DNA of 59,540 nucleotides from Gammaproteobacteria bacterium (GTDB lineage Bacteria; Pseudomonadota; Gammaproteobacteria; AKS1): NCBI GenBank assembly GCA_027006175.1, contig JALTKS010000001.1, positions 1 to 59,540 of the forward strand, read 5' to 3'. Shown piece by piece: positions 9,018 to 20,367 of this stretch (position 1 is its first letter; each line of letters starts with the position of its first letter). The notes under the pieces were generated by a model. It saw only the letters and a program-made list of their open reading frames with translations, ran no database searches and was not told where the DNA came from. The position numbers and the translations under genes were made by a program.

Positions 9018-10589
9018 ATGTTAAGGCTCACAACATTTCGTTCCCGACTGATTTTTTATATTTTTATCATTTCTGTATTCCTTGCTACAGCACTCAGTCT
9101 TTCATTCTGGCATACACAAAATATACTTTTAACTGAAGCCAACCAGCAGTTACAACGAACGTCTCGTTTACTCGATACCTATCTTGCTACCGAACGTAGC
9201 GAGCTTGAACGATACGCTGGAATCGTTCGTGAGAATCTGCGCATGCAGGAATACATGTATGTTGTAACTGAAATTAACGCTGAGCGTGAACCGTTGGATA
9301 AATTATTTTTACAACAATTTGGCTGGTTACCCATCGACAACCGCATACTGACCAATACGAAAGGGGAAATTATAAGTGGCAACACCAATAATACCATTAT
9401 TGATCCTATGACACTTAATACCAAAGACGGTATAAAAATACATTATGTCCAAACAGAAGATGGTGTTGAGCTTGTTGCCTGCTCACCTGTTTATTATTTA
9501 AAAAAATTAATTGGCTATGTTATTTTAACGCGAACCTACGATTTCGAAAAGCTAAGAGAGTTGGAGAATATAACCAAAGGTCGCGTATTTGTTACCAACA
9601 AAGACGTTATCGCTCTTAGCACCATACCATCATTAATAAAAAAACCGTTATTACCTCAGGAGAAAAATATACCCGTAATGAATGACAATTACATTGTTAC
9701 TCAAATTAAAATTAATAACGCTACCAATAACAATATTCGTTTTTATTTTGGTGTATCTGAAAGCCGCCTGTTAAACAACATAAAGCGGTTTCGACAACTA
9801 TTAATCTTTATTATTACTTTCGGAATTCTTGGGGTGCTTGTTTTAGGGCTTATATTTTTAAGGGATTTCGATAAGCCTATTAAACAATTACTTGCTATCA
9901 CTAATGAGGTTGCCGATGGCAAATTACCCTCTGTCACCAAAGTGACGCCTCGAAATGAGATCGATTATCTCAGGAATCACTTTTCAAATATGATTCGCAG
10001 CTTGCAGGAGAAACAAACGCTTATTTCAAAAGCACAAACTGAACTTGAAGTACTTGCGATTACAGATACATTGACACATTTATATAATCGTCGGCATCTA
10101 CTTGAAGTATTCCCAAAACTACAGGCGCAAGCACAACGAGACAAAGCGCCCTTAGCCGCCATTATTATTGATATTGATCATTTTAAAAATATTAATGATG
10201 AACATGGGCACCTCGCAGGTGATCAATGTTTAGTTGAGTTCTCCGCTTTATTAAGAAGTCACTCACGGACTAATGATTATTTATTCCGGTTAGGTGGCGA
10301 AGAGTTTCTTATTCTTACCTTAGGGGAAACAACCAAGGGGGTTCATGCGGTAGCTGAAAAGATTCGTAAGGCAACAGAACAAACGCCAGTTCAATACCGC
10401 AATATACATATTCGCATGACGATCAGTTGTGGTATCTGTGTGGAATACCCAACTGATGATAAAGAACAATCACTGAACAGCTTGCTGTTACATTCTGATA
10501 ATGCGCTCTACACTGCAAAACAAACGGGGCGTAACAAAATTGTCGTGCACCAACATGACGACAATCAACGAAAGAAATTTAGCCCTTAA
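9018..10589 (+). CDS. Membrane-bound diguanylate cyclase with periplasmic sensor domain
   Basis: A 523-residue protein: transmembrane helix at about 10-30, a large extracytoplasmic region (about 31-255) with a CACHE-like layout, a second transmembrane helix at about 257-280, a HAMP-like linker, and a C-terminal GGDEF domain. The active-site motif is GGEEF (about 426-430), with metal-binding [10 protein letters not shown] at about 382, so cyclase activity is expected. An RxxD inhibitory site (RTND) stands five residues before GGEEF, implying product inhibition by c-di-GMP. It is apparently co-transcribed with the upstream binding protein. Its last 11 bases overlap the end of gatB on the other strand. 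Confidence 0.9.
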   Translation: MLRLTTFRSRLIFYIFIISVFLATALSLSFWHTQNILLTEANQQLQRTSRLLDTYLATERSELERYAGIVRENLRMQEYMYVVTEINAEREPLDKLFLQQFGWLPIDNRILTNTKGEIISGNTNNTIIDPMTLNTKDGIKIHYVQTEDGVELVACSPVYYLKKLIGYVILTRTYDFEKLRELENITKGRVFVTNKDVIALSTIPSLIKKPLLPQEKNIPVMNDNYIVTQIKINNATNNNIRFYFGVSESRLLNNIKRFRQLLIFIITFGILGVLVLGLIFLRDFDKPIKQLLAITNEVADGKLPSVTKVTPRNEIDYLRNHFSNMIRSLQEKQTLISKAQTELEVLAITDTLTHLYNRRHLLEVFPKLQAQAQRDKAPLAAIIIDIDHFKNINDEHGHLAGDQCLVEFSALLRSHSRTNDYLFRLGGEEFLILTLGETTKGVHAVAEKIRKATEQTPVQYRNIHIRMTISCGICVEYPTDDKEQSLNSLLLHSDNALYTAKQTGRNKIVVHQHDDNQRKKFSP

Positions 10590-12015
10590 GTTTTTCCTTT
10601 AACATTTGATTTACTTGTGCAGGATTTGCTTTACCTTGACTTGCCTTCATCACTTGACCAACAAAGAAACCAAACACTTTATCTTTACCCGAACGGTATT
10701 GTTCAACTTGCGCTTGATTATTAGCAATGATCTCGTCAACAATCTTCTCAATCGCGCCCGAGTCAGTCACTTGTTTCAGGCCTTTGCTTTCGATGACTGC
10801 ATCCGCATCGCCTTCGCCTTGCCACATCGCTTCAAAAACCTGCTTCGCAATTTTTCCAGAAATAGTGTTATCCGCAATACGTTTGATCATGCCACCTAAC
10901 ATCGCTGCTGACACGGGGCTTTCATCAATGTCTTTTGAATCTTTATTCAGGCTACCGGTTAAATCACCACTGACCCAGTTCGCACTTAATTTCGCCTCGC
11001 CACCGGATGCTTTGACCACGGTTTCAAAATAATCAGCCATTTGGCGTGATGATGTCAGTACCTCGGCATCGTAGTCAGATAAGCCGAACTCACTGGTAAA
11101 GCGCTGCTGTTTGGCATCGGGTAATTCTGGCAATGTTGCACGTACCGCTTCAATTGTTTCTTGATCAATCTCTACCGGTAATAAATCCGGATCAGGGAAG
11201 TAGCGGTAATCATTGGCTTCTTCCTTGCTGCGCATGGAACGGGTTTCATTTTTATCGGCATCGTAAAGGCGGGTTTCCTGAACGACCTTGCCACCATCTT
11301 CAATAATTTCAATCTGGCGCTGCACTTCCAGATTGATCGCCCGTTCTACAAAACGGAATGAATTCAGGTTCTTTAATTCAGAACGTGTTCCCAGTTCCTC
11401 CTGCCCCTTTGGTCGTACAGACACATTGGCATCACAACGGAACGAGCCTTCCTGCATATTGCCATCACAAATATCGATATAGGTGACAATCGAGTGAATT
11501 TTCTTCATGTAGGCAACCGCTTCTTTTGCCGAACGCATGTCTGGCTCGGAAACAATTTCCAATAATGGCGTACCGGCACGGTTTAAATCGATGCCGGTCA
11601 TACCCTGAAAATCTTCATGCAATGATTTACCGGCATCTTCTTCTAAATGCGCACGGGTAATACCGACTGTTTTCACGCTACCGTCTTCCAGGCGAATATC
11701 CAGCTTGCCTTCACCAACAATTGGCAAGTCCATCTGGCTTATTTGATAGCCTTTGGGTAAATCAGGGTAAAAATAATTCTTGCGCGCAAAAATTGAGCGT
11801 GGTGCAACCGCTGAGTTGGTCGCCAAACCGAACTTAATCGCCATCTGAACCGCTTCGTGATTCAGTACCGGCAAAACACCGGGCAAACCCAGGTCGACTG
11901 TACAGGCTTGTGTATTCGGCTCAGCACCATAGGCGGTTGACGCGCCCGAGAATATTTTACTTTTGGTGGCGAGCTGAGCATGAATCTCAAGACCAATGAC
12001 TACTTCCCATTCCAT
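10579..12015 (-). CDS. gatB: Aspartyl/glutamyl-tRNA amidotransferase subunit B
   Basis: Subunit B of GatCAB, which converts mischarged Glu-tRNA(Gln) and/or Asp-tRNA(Asn) to the correct aminoacyl-tRNA. The 478-residue protein starts [13 protein letters not shown] and contains [13 protein letters not shown] and [15 protein letters not shown], all diagnostic, with a C-terminal Yqey/tail domain. It is the last gene of gatC-gatA-gatB, 18 bases after gatA. Presence of the complex indicates indirect tRNA amidation in this organism. Confidence 0.97.
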   Translation of the reverse strand: MEWEVVIGLEIHAQLATKSKIFSGASTAYGAEPNTQACTVDLGLPGVLPVLNHEAVQMAIKFGLATNSAVAPRSIFARKNYFYPDLPKGYQISQMDLPIVGEGKLDIRLEDGSVKTVGITRAHLEEDAGKSLHEDFQGMTGIDLNRAGTPLLEIVSEPDMRSAKEAVAYMKKIHSIVTYIDICDGNMQEGSFRCDANVSVRPKGQEELGTRSELKNLNSFRFVERAINLEVQRQIEIIEDGGKVVQETRLYDADKNETRSMRSKEEANDYRYFPDPDLLPVEIDQETIEAVRATLPELPDAKQQRFTSEFGLSDYDAEVLTSSRQMADYFETVVKASGGEAKLSANWVSGDLTGSLNKDSKDIDESPVSAAMLGGMIKRIADNTISGKIAKQVFEAMWQGEGDADAVIESKGLKQVTDSGAIEKIVDEIIANNQAQVEQYRSGKDKVFGFFVGQVMKASQGKANPAQVNQMLKEKLKG

Positions 12016-12033
12016 AAAACTGATTCCCGACGG

Positions 12034-13488
12034 TTACTTGAACTGGGCTGGCGCACGTTGGTGCCAGTCCGTTACTTGTTGATAACGATGCGCGACATTT
12101 AATAAACGCGCTTCGTCGAAATAATTACCAATAATCTGCAAGCCTACCGGCATGTCATTGACAAAACCCGCTGGCACCGACATCCCCGGCAAACCGGCAA
12201 GATTGGCAGCAATGGTATAAATATCAGATAGATACATGGTGATTGGATCATCTGATTTGTCCCCGATACCGAATGCTGTCTCCGGTGCAGTAGGGCCCAT
12301 GATGACGTCCACCTCCTCAAAGGCACGTTTGAAATCGTCACTGATTAGCTGACGCATCTGCTGTGCCTTGATGTAATAGGCATCGTAATACCCTGCCGAC
12401 AACGCATAAGCACCAATCATGATGCGACGTTTCACTTCTGAACCAAACCCTTCACCGCGTGAACGTTTGTAAAGATCTTCCAGATCAACCGGATCATCAC
12501 AGCGATAACCAAAACGCACCCCATCAAAACGCGACAAATTAGATGAACATTCTGCCGGCGCAACAACATAGTAAGTAGGCACCGCAAGATGGGTATTCGG
12601 CAAACTGATTTCTTTGACCGTGGCACCGAGCTTTTTATACTCGGCAATTGCATCCTCAACGGCTTTGCCCACCGAGGCATCGAGTCCTTCACCAAAGTAT
12701 TCCTTCGGTAAACCAATCGTCAGCCCTTCCAGTGAATCCGATAAATTCGCTGTATAATCAGGCACTTCACGTTCAACACTGGTTGAATCACGTTGATCAA
12801 AACCTGCCATACAATTAAGCATTAAGGCGGCATCTTCAGCGGTGCGCGTCATCGGCCCCGCCTGATCGAGACTCGAGGCAAAGGCAATCATGCCGTAGCG
12901 TGAAACACGCCCGTAGGTGGGTTTCAGTCCGGTAATGCCACAAAGTGAGGCTGGCTGGCGAATAGAACCGCCGGTATCCGTGCCGGTTGAGGCGGGTGCA
13001 AGCCTTGCTGCAACCGCGGCAGCCGAACCACCCGATGAACCACCCGGCACCTTGTCGGTATTCCAGGGGTTTTTCACTGCACCGTAGAAACTGGTTTCAT
13101 TCGAGGAGCCCATGGCAAATTCATCCATATTGGTTTTACCCAACATGACTGAACCGGCTTGATTGAAGTGTTCGATCACCGTGGCGTTATACGGCGAAAT
13201 AAAGTTGTCCAGCATCTTTGAACCACAGCTGGTTTTTACCCCCTGTGTACAGAAAATATCCTTTTGCGCCAAGGGGATACCAGTTAAGGGTCCTGCTGTA
13301 CCCGCAGCAATTTGCACATCTGCAGCCCGGGCGGCAGCCAATGCCTGCTTTTCAGAGACCGTAATATAGGCATTGATTTGACTATCAAACTCGGCAATTC
13401 GGCTCAAATAACGCTGGGTTAATTCGGTACTGGAGAATTCGCCGGCTTTTAATGCCGCAGAGAGTTCACTAAGGGTTTTGTTATGCAT
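12034..13488 (-). CDS. gatA: Aspartyl/glutamyl-tRNA amidotransferase subunit A
   Basis: Glutaminase/amidase subunit that releases ammonia from glutamine for GatB. It is 484 residues, with the amidase-signature catalytic triad visible: Lys in PLAQKDIF, the cis-Ser in [13 protein letters not shown], and the nucleophilic Ser in [12 protein letters not shown]. Middle gene of gatCAB; 51 bases separate it from gatC. Confidence 0.97.
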   Translation of the reverse strand: MHNKTLSELSAALKAGEFSSTELTQRYLSRIAEFDSQINAYITVSEKQALAAARAADVQIAAGTAGPLTGIPLAQKDIFCTQGVKTSCGSKMLDNFISPYNATVIEHFNQAGSVMLGKTNMDEFAMGSSNETSFYGAVKNPWNTDKVPGGSSGGSAAAVAARLAPASTGTDTGGSIRQPASLCGITGLKPTYGRVSRYGMIAFASSLDQAGPMTRTAEDAALMLNCMAGFDQRDSTSVEREVPDYTANLSDSLEGLTIGLPKEYFGEGLDASVGKAVEDAIAEYKKLGATVKEISLPNTHLAVPTYYVVAPAECSSNLSRFDGVRFGYRCDDPVDLEDLYKRSRGEGFGSEVKRRIMIGAYALSAGYYDAYYIKAQQMRQLISDDFKRAFEEVDVIMGPTAPETAFGIGDKSDDPITMYLSDIYTIAANLAGLPGMSVPAGFVNDMPVGLQIIGNYFDEARLLNVAHRYQQVTDWHQRAPAQFK

Positions 13489-13539
13489 AATTTATGTTTC
13501 GATCATTAACTATATAGTAAGGTGTGTAGGCAAAAAAGC

Positions 13540-13827
13540 TCACTCAATCACTTGTGGCACAAGATATAGACCATTTTCTACGCTTGGCGCGATTGCCTGG
13601 TATTCATCACGATGATTTTCTTCAGTGACAACGTCCTCTCGTAAGCGCTGTGCCATATCCAGCGGATGCGCCATTGGTGTCACATCACTGGTATCCACTG
13701 CATTCATCTGCTCGACCAAACCAAGGATGTTAGACAACTCCTTTTCGTAGTCAGGAATGTCCTCATCACTAAGCGACAATCTGGCTAAATGGGCGATCTT
13801 TTTTACATCATCTTGCGTTAATGACAT
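13540..13827 (-). CDS. gatC: Aspartyl/glutamyl-tRNA amidotransferase subunit C
   Basis: Small subunit that wraps around GatA and stabilises the complex. The 95-residue product has the typical pattern [31 protein letters not shown] and REDVV. It is the first gene of the operon and is divergent from mreB with a 127-base gap. Confidence 0.95.
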   Translation of the reverse strand: MSLTQDDVKKIAHLARLSLSDEDIPDYEKELSNILGLVEQMNAVDTSDVTPMAHPLDMAQRLREDVVTEENHRDEYQAIAPSVENGLYLVPQVIE

Positions 13828-13877
13828 CTCAACTCCAAAAAAAAATTCAGGATGCGAAACTTATCACAGTTAGCGCC

Positions 13878-15001
<1,124 letters not shown>

Positions 15002-15009
15002 TACGAAGC

Positions 15010-15024
15010 AGGGGTTTAACCATT
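15010..15024 (+). promoter_or_regulatory. Ribosome-binding site and ATT initiation codon of mreC
   Basis: AGGGG (15010-15014) stands 7 bases before ATT at 15022-15024. The mreC frame has a stop at 14989-14991 and contains no ATG, GTG or TTG between it and 15097, so the well-placed ATT is the best initiator. AUU starts are rare and are restricted by IF3; infC and pcnB are known E. coli cases. Confidence 0.7.
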
Positions 15025-15876
15025 AAAACACTGTTTACACAGGGGCCGTTACTTGGCACCCGTTTTATCCTGCTGATTATTGTATCCATTGTCATCATGA
15101 CAATGGATCATCGATACCGTCATCTTGATACAGTGCGCTCGACTTTATCGCTTGTCATCGAACCGATTCGACAACTTGTTGACCTACCTTTTTCCATTGC
15201 CGAAAATTTGAGCGTGAATTTATCATCTCGTTCAAACTTACTCAGCGAAAACGAAGAACTACGTAGAAAGAATTTACTTCTTAAAGCACAATTACAAAAA
15301 CACGCATCACTTAAATCTGAAAACATGCGCTTGCGTGAATTACTCGACTCATCATTCAAGGTAGGCGACAAGGTTCTCATTGCTGAATTGATTCGTGTTG
15401 ATCTTGATCCTTTTTCACGCCGCATTGTCATTAACAAAGGTAGCAATGATGACCTCTATGCGGGTCAACCACTATTGGATTCAGATGGCATTATTGGTCA
15501 GATATTACAAGTGAGTCCTTTCTCAAGTAATGCCATGTTAATCACCGATCCAAGTCATGCTATCCCTATTCAGTTAAACAGTACCGGCCAACGAGCCATT
15601 GCCGTAGGAACAGGGCGAGCCAATGAAATTGAATTACGTCATATTCCCAGCAGTACTAAACTTGAAGAAAATGAATTACTCGTTTCTTCTGGCTTAGGGG
15701 GACGCTTCCCCGCGGGCTATCCCGTTGCACGTGTTACCCGTATAACCAGGCATCCTGGTGAGCCTTACCTTGAAGTGATCGCTCGTCCGACTGCTCACTT
15801 ACAACGCAGCCGTGAAGTATTAGTCGTCTGGCCAAGTGCTGGTCCACAACTCGAAACCAATGCGGAGGCGAAATAA
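15022..15876 (+). CDS. mreC: Rod-shape-determining protein MreC (ATT start)
   Basis: Bitopic inner-membrane protein that links MreB to periplasmic PBP2 and the elongasome. Starting at ATT 15022 gives 284 residues; the N-terminus (KTLFTQGP then a hydrophobic helix) aligns residue by residue with E. coli MreC (KPIFSRGP then helix). Starting at the first ATG (15097) would delete the cytoplasmic tail and the only transmembrane segment, which the function requires. A coiled coil follows (LLSENEELRRKNLLLKAQLQ, about residues 73-100) and then the paired beta-domains with LLITDPSHAIPIQL and SSGLGGRFPAGYPVA. It overlaps mreD by one base (TAATG). Confidence 0.95.
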   Translation: MKTLFTQGPLLGTRFILLIIVSIVIMTMDHRYRHLDTVRSTLSLVIEPIRQLVDLPFSIAENLSVNLSSRSNLLSENEELRRKNLLLKAQLQKHASLKSENMRLRELLDSSFKVGDKVLIAELIRVDLDPFSRRIVINKGSNDDLYAGQPLLDSDGIIGQILQVSPFSSNAMLITDPSHAIPIQLNSTGQRAIAVGTGRANEIELRHIPSSTKLEENELLVSSGLGGRFPAGYPVARVTRITRHPGEPYLEVIARPTAHLQRSREVLVVWPSAGPQLETNAEAK

Positions 15877-16361
15877 TGCCTCGTAGTCATCACGGTGGAT
15901 TCATTATCTTTGCCAGTTTTGTATTGGCACTACTATTAACCATGCTGCCATTGCCGGGTTGGGCACAACCATTTCGTCCGGAATGGATAACGCTGGTCAC
16001 TATTTATTGGTGTATGGCGCTTCCTTCCAGAATCAGTATTGGTTGGGCATGGGTAGCAGGGCTAATGCTCGATGTGACCCTGGGGAATTTACTTGGTCTG
16101 CATGCCTTGTCATTAACGATTGTTGCCTTTCTGACCATTAAATTATATCAACGCATCCGTGTTTATCCTTTAGGTCAACAGGCACTGGCAGTACTTGTTT
16201 TAGTGGCAATGAGTCAACTACTCACACTCTGGATACTGGGTATTATCGGTAAAACGCCAGGAAGCTGGACATATTGGTTACCTTCTATCAGTAGCGCAAT
16301 CCTTTGGCCATGGCTATTTGTCGTTATGCGTGGGGCACGTCGTCACTTCCGCGTGACATAA
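15876..16361 (+). CDS. mreD: Rod-shape-determining protein MreD
   Basis: Polytopic inner-membrane component of the elongasome. 161 residues, about five hydrophobic helices, and a conserved-style ending of short basic residues. Its identity rests on size, hydrophobicity and position between mreC (1-base overlap) and mrdA (3-base gap). Confidence 0.93.
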   Translation: MPRSHHGGFIIFASFVLALLLTMLPLPGWAQPFRPEWITLVTIYWCMALPSRISIGWAWVAGLMLDVTLGNLLGLHALSLTIVAFLTIKLYQRIRVYPLGQQALAVLVLVAMSQLLTLWILGIIGKTPGSWTYWLPSISSAILWPWLFVVMRGARRHFRVT

Positions 16362-16364
16362 GCC

Positions 16365-18209
16365 ATGTTTCGTCAATTACATATAAAAGATCACACCAGT
16401 GAAGTACGATTATTTAAACAGCGTGCTATTGTCGCGATCATAGTCATTATTATTATGATGCTAGGGATTGTTGGCAGACTTGTTTATTTACAAATTTTCA
16501 GCCATCAACATTATACAACGCTATCGCAAAAAAACCGCCTTAAGATTGTTCCATTACCCCCTACTCGCGGGTTGATTTATGACCGGAATGGTTTATTACT
16601 AGCCAAAAATATTCCTTCATTCAGCCTTGAGTTAATTCCCGAACAAATAAAAGATATTGACGATACTTTAATACGCCTCAATAAACTGATACCTATTAGT
16701 GATAGTGATCGAAAACATTTCAGACGCCTGGTAAAACAAAAACGCCGGTTTCAAAGTATTCCTCTACGTTACCGTCTGACTGAAGAAGAAGTTGCCCGGT
16801 TTTCCGTTAACCGACATTTGTTCAAGGGCGCCAGCATTCAAGCGCGACTTATTCGTTACTATCCTTTCGGCGAAGCCGGCGTGCATACGATTGGTTACGT
16901 TGGTCGAATCGACACTCGAGAACTGCAGCGGATTGATTCTGCAAATTACAGCGCTACCACACATATTGGTAAGCTAGGGATTGAACGCTCTTATGAAAAA
17001 ATACTGCATGGGCAAGTTGGCTACCAACAGGAAGAAGTCAATGCGCAAAATCGCACCCTGCGTATTCTTGATAAAACCCCTCCCATCGCAGGAAAAAATT
17101 TAACCTTAAATATTGATATAAAACTACAACGCTTTGCCGATGAAGCATTAGGCGAATATCGAGGTTCAATTGTTGCCATCGATCCCAGAAATGGTGAAGT
17201 CTTAATTCTTGTCAGTAAACCTGCCTACGACCCTAATCCATTCGTCACGGGCATCGACAGTAAAAGCTACGCGGCGTTACGCAACTCCCCTGATAAACCA
17301 CTTTTTAATCGAGCCATCCTTGGTCAGTACCCACCCGGTTCTACAGTCAAACCCTTTATCGGACTTGCCGGACTTGATGCGGGTATTGCCAATAATAGTT
17401 TGTTTTGCCCCGGCTGGTATGAGCTCGAAGGAGATGATCGACGCTATCGTGACTGGAAAAAACGAGGTCACGGCGACACGGATCTCGACAAGGCAATTGT
17501 GCAATCCTGTGATGTTTATTTTTACGAACTGGCGCAACGACTTCGTATTGATAAAATGTACAAATTCATGAGCCTGTTTGGTTTTGGCAAGAAAACCGGT
17601 ATTGATATTCTCGGTGAACTGCCCGGTTTATTTCCATCACGTGAATGGAAGCGCCGCAAACGTCATCAAGCATGGTTTCCTGGCGAGACATTAATCACAG
17701 GGATCGGGCAAGGATTTACTTTAACAACACCATTACAGTTATCTTCAGCAACCGCCACGCTATCTATGGATGGCTTACACTTTCGACCTTCGATTGTTCA
17801 TTCAATGCAAGGTGCTGATGATCCTGAGCCAATATTAACACCGGCAACACGCTATAAATCGGTGCTGTTAAAAAACCCTCAAAACTGGAAAAAAATTAAA
17901 CGCTCAATGATGCGTGTACTCCACAGTGCCCGCGGAACCGCTCGAGGTAGTGCACAAGGATCCAGCTATAAGATCGCAGGTAAAACCGGTACCGCACAGG
18001 TTTTTGGCATTGCACAAGATGCTGAATATAATGCCGAAGAACTGGATAAACGCTTACACGATCATTCTCTTTTTATCGGCTTTGCGCCATTTGAAAAACC
18101 CACTATTGCCATTGCCGTCATTGCTGAAAACGGTGGCAGTGGTGGGCATGTCGCCGCGCCACTGGCACGTAAAGTAATGGATGCCTATCTACTAGGAAAG
18201 GGATTATGA
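16365..18209 (+). CDS. mrdA: Penicillin-binding protein 2, peptidoglycan transpeptidase
   Basis: Class B PBP that cross-links new peptidoglycan during elongation. The 614-residue protein has an N-terminal membrane anchor (about 22-45), a pedestal domain with PPTRGLIYDRNG, and the transpeptidase domain with all three active-site motifs: S326TVK, SCD in QSCDVYFYEL and K540TGTAQ. It forms the catalytic pair with RodA, whose gene overlaps by 4 bases (ATGA at 18206-18209). Confidence 0.97.
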   Translation: MFRQLHIKDHTSEVRLFKQRAIVAIIVIIIMMLGIVGRLVYLQIFSHQHYTTLSQKNRLKIVPLPPTRGLIYDRNGLLLAKNIPSFSLELIPEQIKDIDDTLIRLNKLIPISDSDRKHFRRLVKQKRRFQSIPLRYRLTEEEVARFSVNRHLFKGASIQARLIRYYPFGEAGVHTIGYVGRIDTRELQRIDSANYSATTHIGKLGIERSYEKILHGQVGYQQEEVNAQNRTLRILDKTPPIAGKNLTLNIDIKLQRFADEALGEYRGSIVAIDPRNGEVLILVSKPAYDPNPFVTGIDSKSYAALRNSPDKPLFNRAILGQYPPGSTVKPFIGLAGLDAGIANNSLFCPGWYELEGDDRRYRDWKKRGHGDTDLDKAIVQSCDVYFYELAQRLRIDKMYKFMSLFGFGKKTGIDILGELPGLFPSREWKRRKRHQAWFPGETLITGIGQGFTLTTPLQLSSATATLSMDGLHFRPSIVHSMQGADDPEPILTPATRYKSVLLKNPQNWKKIKRSMMRVLHSARGTARGSAQGSSYKIAGKTGTAQVFGIAQDAEYNAEELDKRLHDHSLFIGFAPFEKPTIAIAVIAENGGSGGHVAAPLARKVMDAYLLGKGL

Positions 18210-19324
18210 TTAGCAATAACTACACTGCTGCGAATCGACGCCGCTATTCACTGGCAGAAAGCTTCCATATTGATGTGCCTTTAATGATTGGTTTACTGCT
18301 TACCGCCGCTCTGGGTCTTGTCATCCTATACAGTGCGGGCAACCAGAACGAAGCCATCATTTACCGTCAACTCACTCGTCTTGCTGTTGCCTTTGGTATT
18401 ATGGTCGTTATTGCACAAATTCCTCCGCAACAACTTCGTTTCTGGACACCGTGGCTCTTTGCCATTGGCATTGTATTGCTCATAGCTGTTTTAGCTTTTG
18501 GTGAAGGCAAAGGCGTCAGCCGCTGGCTTGATCTTGGCTTTGTCCGTTTCCAGCCTTCTGAAATTATCAAAATAACCCTGCCAATGGTGCTCGCCTGGTA
18601 TTTAGCTGATGCGCCTTTGCCACCTAAACCCTCCAGAGTCATGGTTTGTATCATTCTTATCATCGTGCCCACGTTGCTGATTGCCAAACAACCTGATTTA
18701 GGTACCTCGTTAGTGATCGCCAGCTCGGGGGTTTTTGTGATGCTGCTATCGGGTATTCGTTGGCGTTATATTTTCAGTGCCATGCTTGCGGCTATTGCGG
18801 CGGCACCTGCACTTTGGTATTTCATGCACGATTACCAGCGTCAACGCGTATTAACTTTTTTAAACCCGGAACAGGATTTGCTTGGTTCAGGTTGGCATAT
18901 CGTTCAATCAAAAATTGCAATTGGTTCAGGCGGCATCTACGGCAAAGGCTGGTTAAATGGCACACAGTCTCACCTGGAATTTTTACCCGAACGTTCCACT
19001 GACTTTATTTTTGCGGTCTTCGGTGAAGAATTTGGTCTCATGGGTATTCTGGTTCTACTAACCCTTTACCTGTTTATCATCGCGCGTAGTTTATACATCT
19101 CTGCGCAAGCACAAAATACCTTTGGTCGATTAGTTGGCGGTAGTATCGCGATTACTTTTTTCTTTAATATCTTCGTTAATATTGGCATGGTGACAGGGCT
19201 ATTACCGGTTGTTGGTCTTCCCTTACCGCTGGTGAGTTATGGCGGTACATCAATGGTGACCTTAATGATTGCTTTCGGTATCCTCATGTCATTGCACACT
19301 CACCGAAAATTGTTGTCACAATAA
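18206..19324 (+). CDS. rodA: Peptidoglycan glycosyltransferase RodA (SEDS family)
   Basis: Polymerises lipid II in complex with PBP2. The 372-residue, about ten-helix protein carries the SEDS signatures FQPSEIIKI, KQPDLGTSLVI, FLPERSTDFIFAVFGEE and LPLVSYGGTSMV. Translationally coupled to mrdA. Also known as mrdB. Confidence 0.97.
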   Translation: MISNNYTAANRRRYSLAESFHIDVPLMIGLLLTAALGLVILYSAGNQNEAIIYRQLTRLAVAFGIMVVIAQIPPQQLRFWTPWLFAIGIVLLIAVLAFGEGKGVSRWLDLGFVRFQPSEIIKITLPMVLAWYLADAPLPPKPSRVMVCIILIIVPTLLIAKQPDLGTSLVIASSGVFVMLLSGIRWRYIFSAMLAAIAAAPALWYFMHDYQRQRVLTFLNPEQDLLGSGWHIVQSKIAIGSGGIYGKGWLNGTQSHLEFLPERSTDFIFAVFGEEFGLMGILVLLTLYLFIIARSLYISAQAQNTFGRLVGGSIAITFFFNIFVNIGMVTGLLPVVGLPLPLVSYGGTSMVTLMIAFGILMSLHTHRKLLSQ

Positions 19325-19350
19325 CGAGTCAATTATAAATTAGGATGCAC

Positions 19351-20367
19351 ATGTTTAAATACATCAACATTTTTACTGCTCTACTCAGCATTAGCCTGTT
19401 TGCAAGCACGATAACCGCTGCAGAAAACCTGAGTCAACGCAAAGATATCCGCTTATTTATCAATGAGATGCAGGATAAACATGGTTTTGATAAAGCCGCC
19501 CTTGAAGCACTTTTTGCTAAAACGCGTATACAGCCATCTATCATCAAGGCTATTTCCCGACCTGCCGAGAGAAAACCATGGCATGCCTACCGACCTATAT
19601 TTATTACTCAATCACGTATCGATCTGGGTGTGGAATTCTGGAACAAGCACGCCGATCTATTAAAACAGGCAGAAGATAAGTACGGTGTACCTGCTGAAAT
19701 CATTGTGGGTATTATCGGTGTTGAAACACGTTATGGTCGTAACACCGGTAGCTACCGCGTTATTGATTCACTCTCAACACTTGCCTTTGACTACCCTCCT
19801 CGAAGCAAATTTTTCCGTAGTGAGCTCAAACATTACTTGCTCATGACACGTGAGGAAAAAGTCGACCCACTCTCATTAAAAGGCTCTTATGCTGGCGCAA
19901 TGGGTCAACCACAGTTTATTTCCAGTAGTTTCCGTAGCTATGCCATTGATTTTGATGGTGATGGCAAACGTGATATCTGGAACAACCCTGCCGATGCTAT
20001 TGGTAGTGTGGCTAATTACTTTGTTCGTCATGGTTGGAAGCGCGGTGATAAAATCACACAAAAAATGACCCCGTCTAAAAATACCGATGAAGCCTTACTA
20101 AAAGAAAAGAGTCTTAAGCCAAGCCATACTGTAAACAGCCTGCGTCAAAATGGTTTTACTGACATCGATAACGATATTAGTAGTAACGCAATGGCAGCTG
20201 TCATCAACCTGGAAGGGGCTCAAGGCAATGAGCATTGGCTTGGTCTTAATAACTTTTATGTTATTACGCGATATAATCACAGTGCATTGTATGCCATGGC
20301 GGTATATCAACTCGCTGAAAAAATCCGTCAACGCCATAATGAATCCAGAAAACATGATGATATCTAA
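19351..20367 (+). CDS. mltB: Lytic murein transglycosylase B
   Basis: Cleaves the MurNAc-GlcNAc glycan bond with formation of 1,6-anhydroMurNAc. About 338 residues, with a cleavable-type signal peptide ending at TITAAEN (no lipobox Cys, unlike E. coli MltB). The catalytic Glu125 lies in GVETRYGRNTGSYRV, followed by SLSTLAFDYPPRS and SYAGAMGQPQF. I prefer ATG 19351, which has TTAGGA at correct spacing, over ATG 19345, which sits within that ribosome-binding sequence. It follows rodA by 26 bases. Confidence 0.94.
   Translation: MFKYINIFTALLSISLFASTITAAENLSQRKDIRLFINEMQDKHGFDKAALEALFAKTRIQPSIIKAISRPAERKPWHAYRPIFITQSRIDLGVEFWNKHADLLKQAEDKYGVPAEIIVGIIGVETRYGRNTGSYRVIDSLSTLAFDYPPRSKFFRSELKHYLLMTREEKVDPLSLKGSYAGAMGQPQFISSSFRSYAIDFDGDGKRDIWNNPADAIGSVANYFVRHGWKRGDKITQKMTPSKNTDEALLKEKSLKPSHTVNSLRQNGFTDIDNDISSNAMAAVINLEGAQGNEHWLGLNNFYVITRYNHSALYAMAVYQLAEKIRQRHNESRKHDDI

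Noticed and set aside
15097-15099. ATG 15097 as the mreC start
   Set aside because: It removes the membrane helix and cytoplasmic N-terminus found in all MreC proteins; ATT 15022 is a better start.
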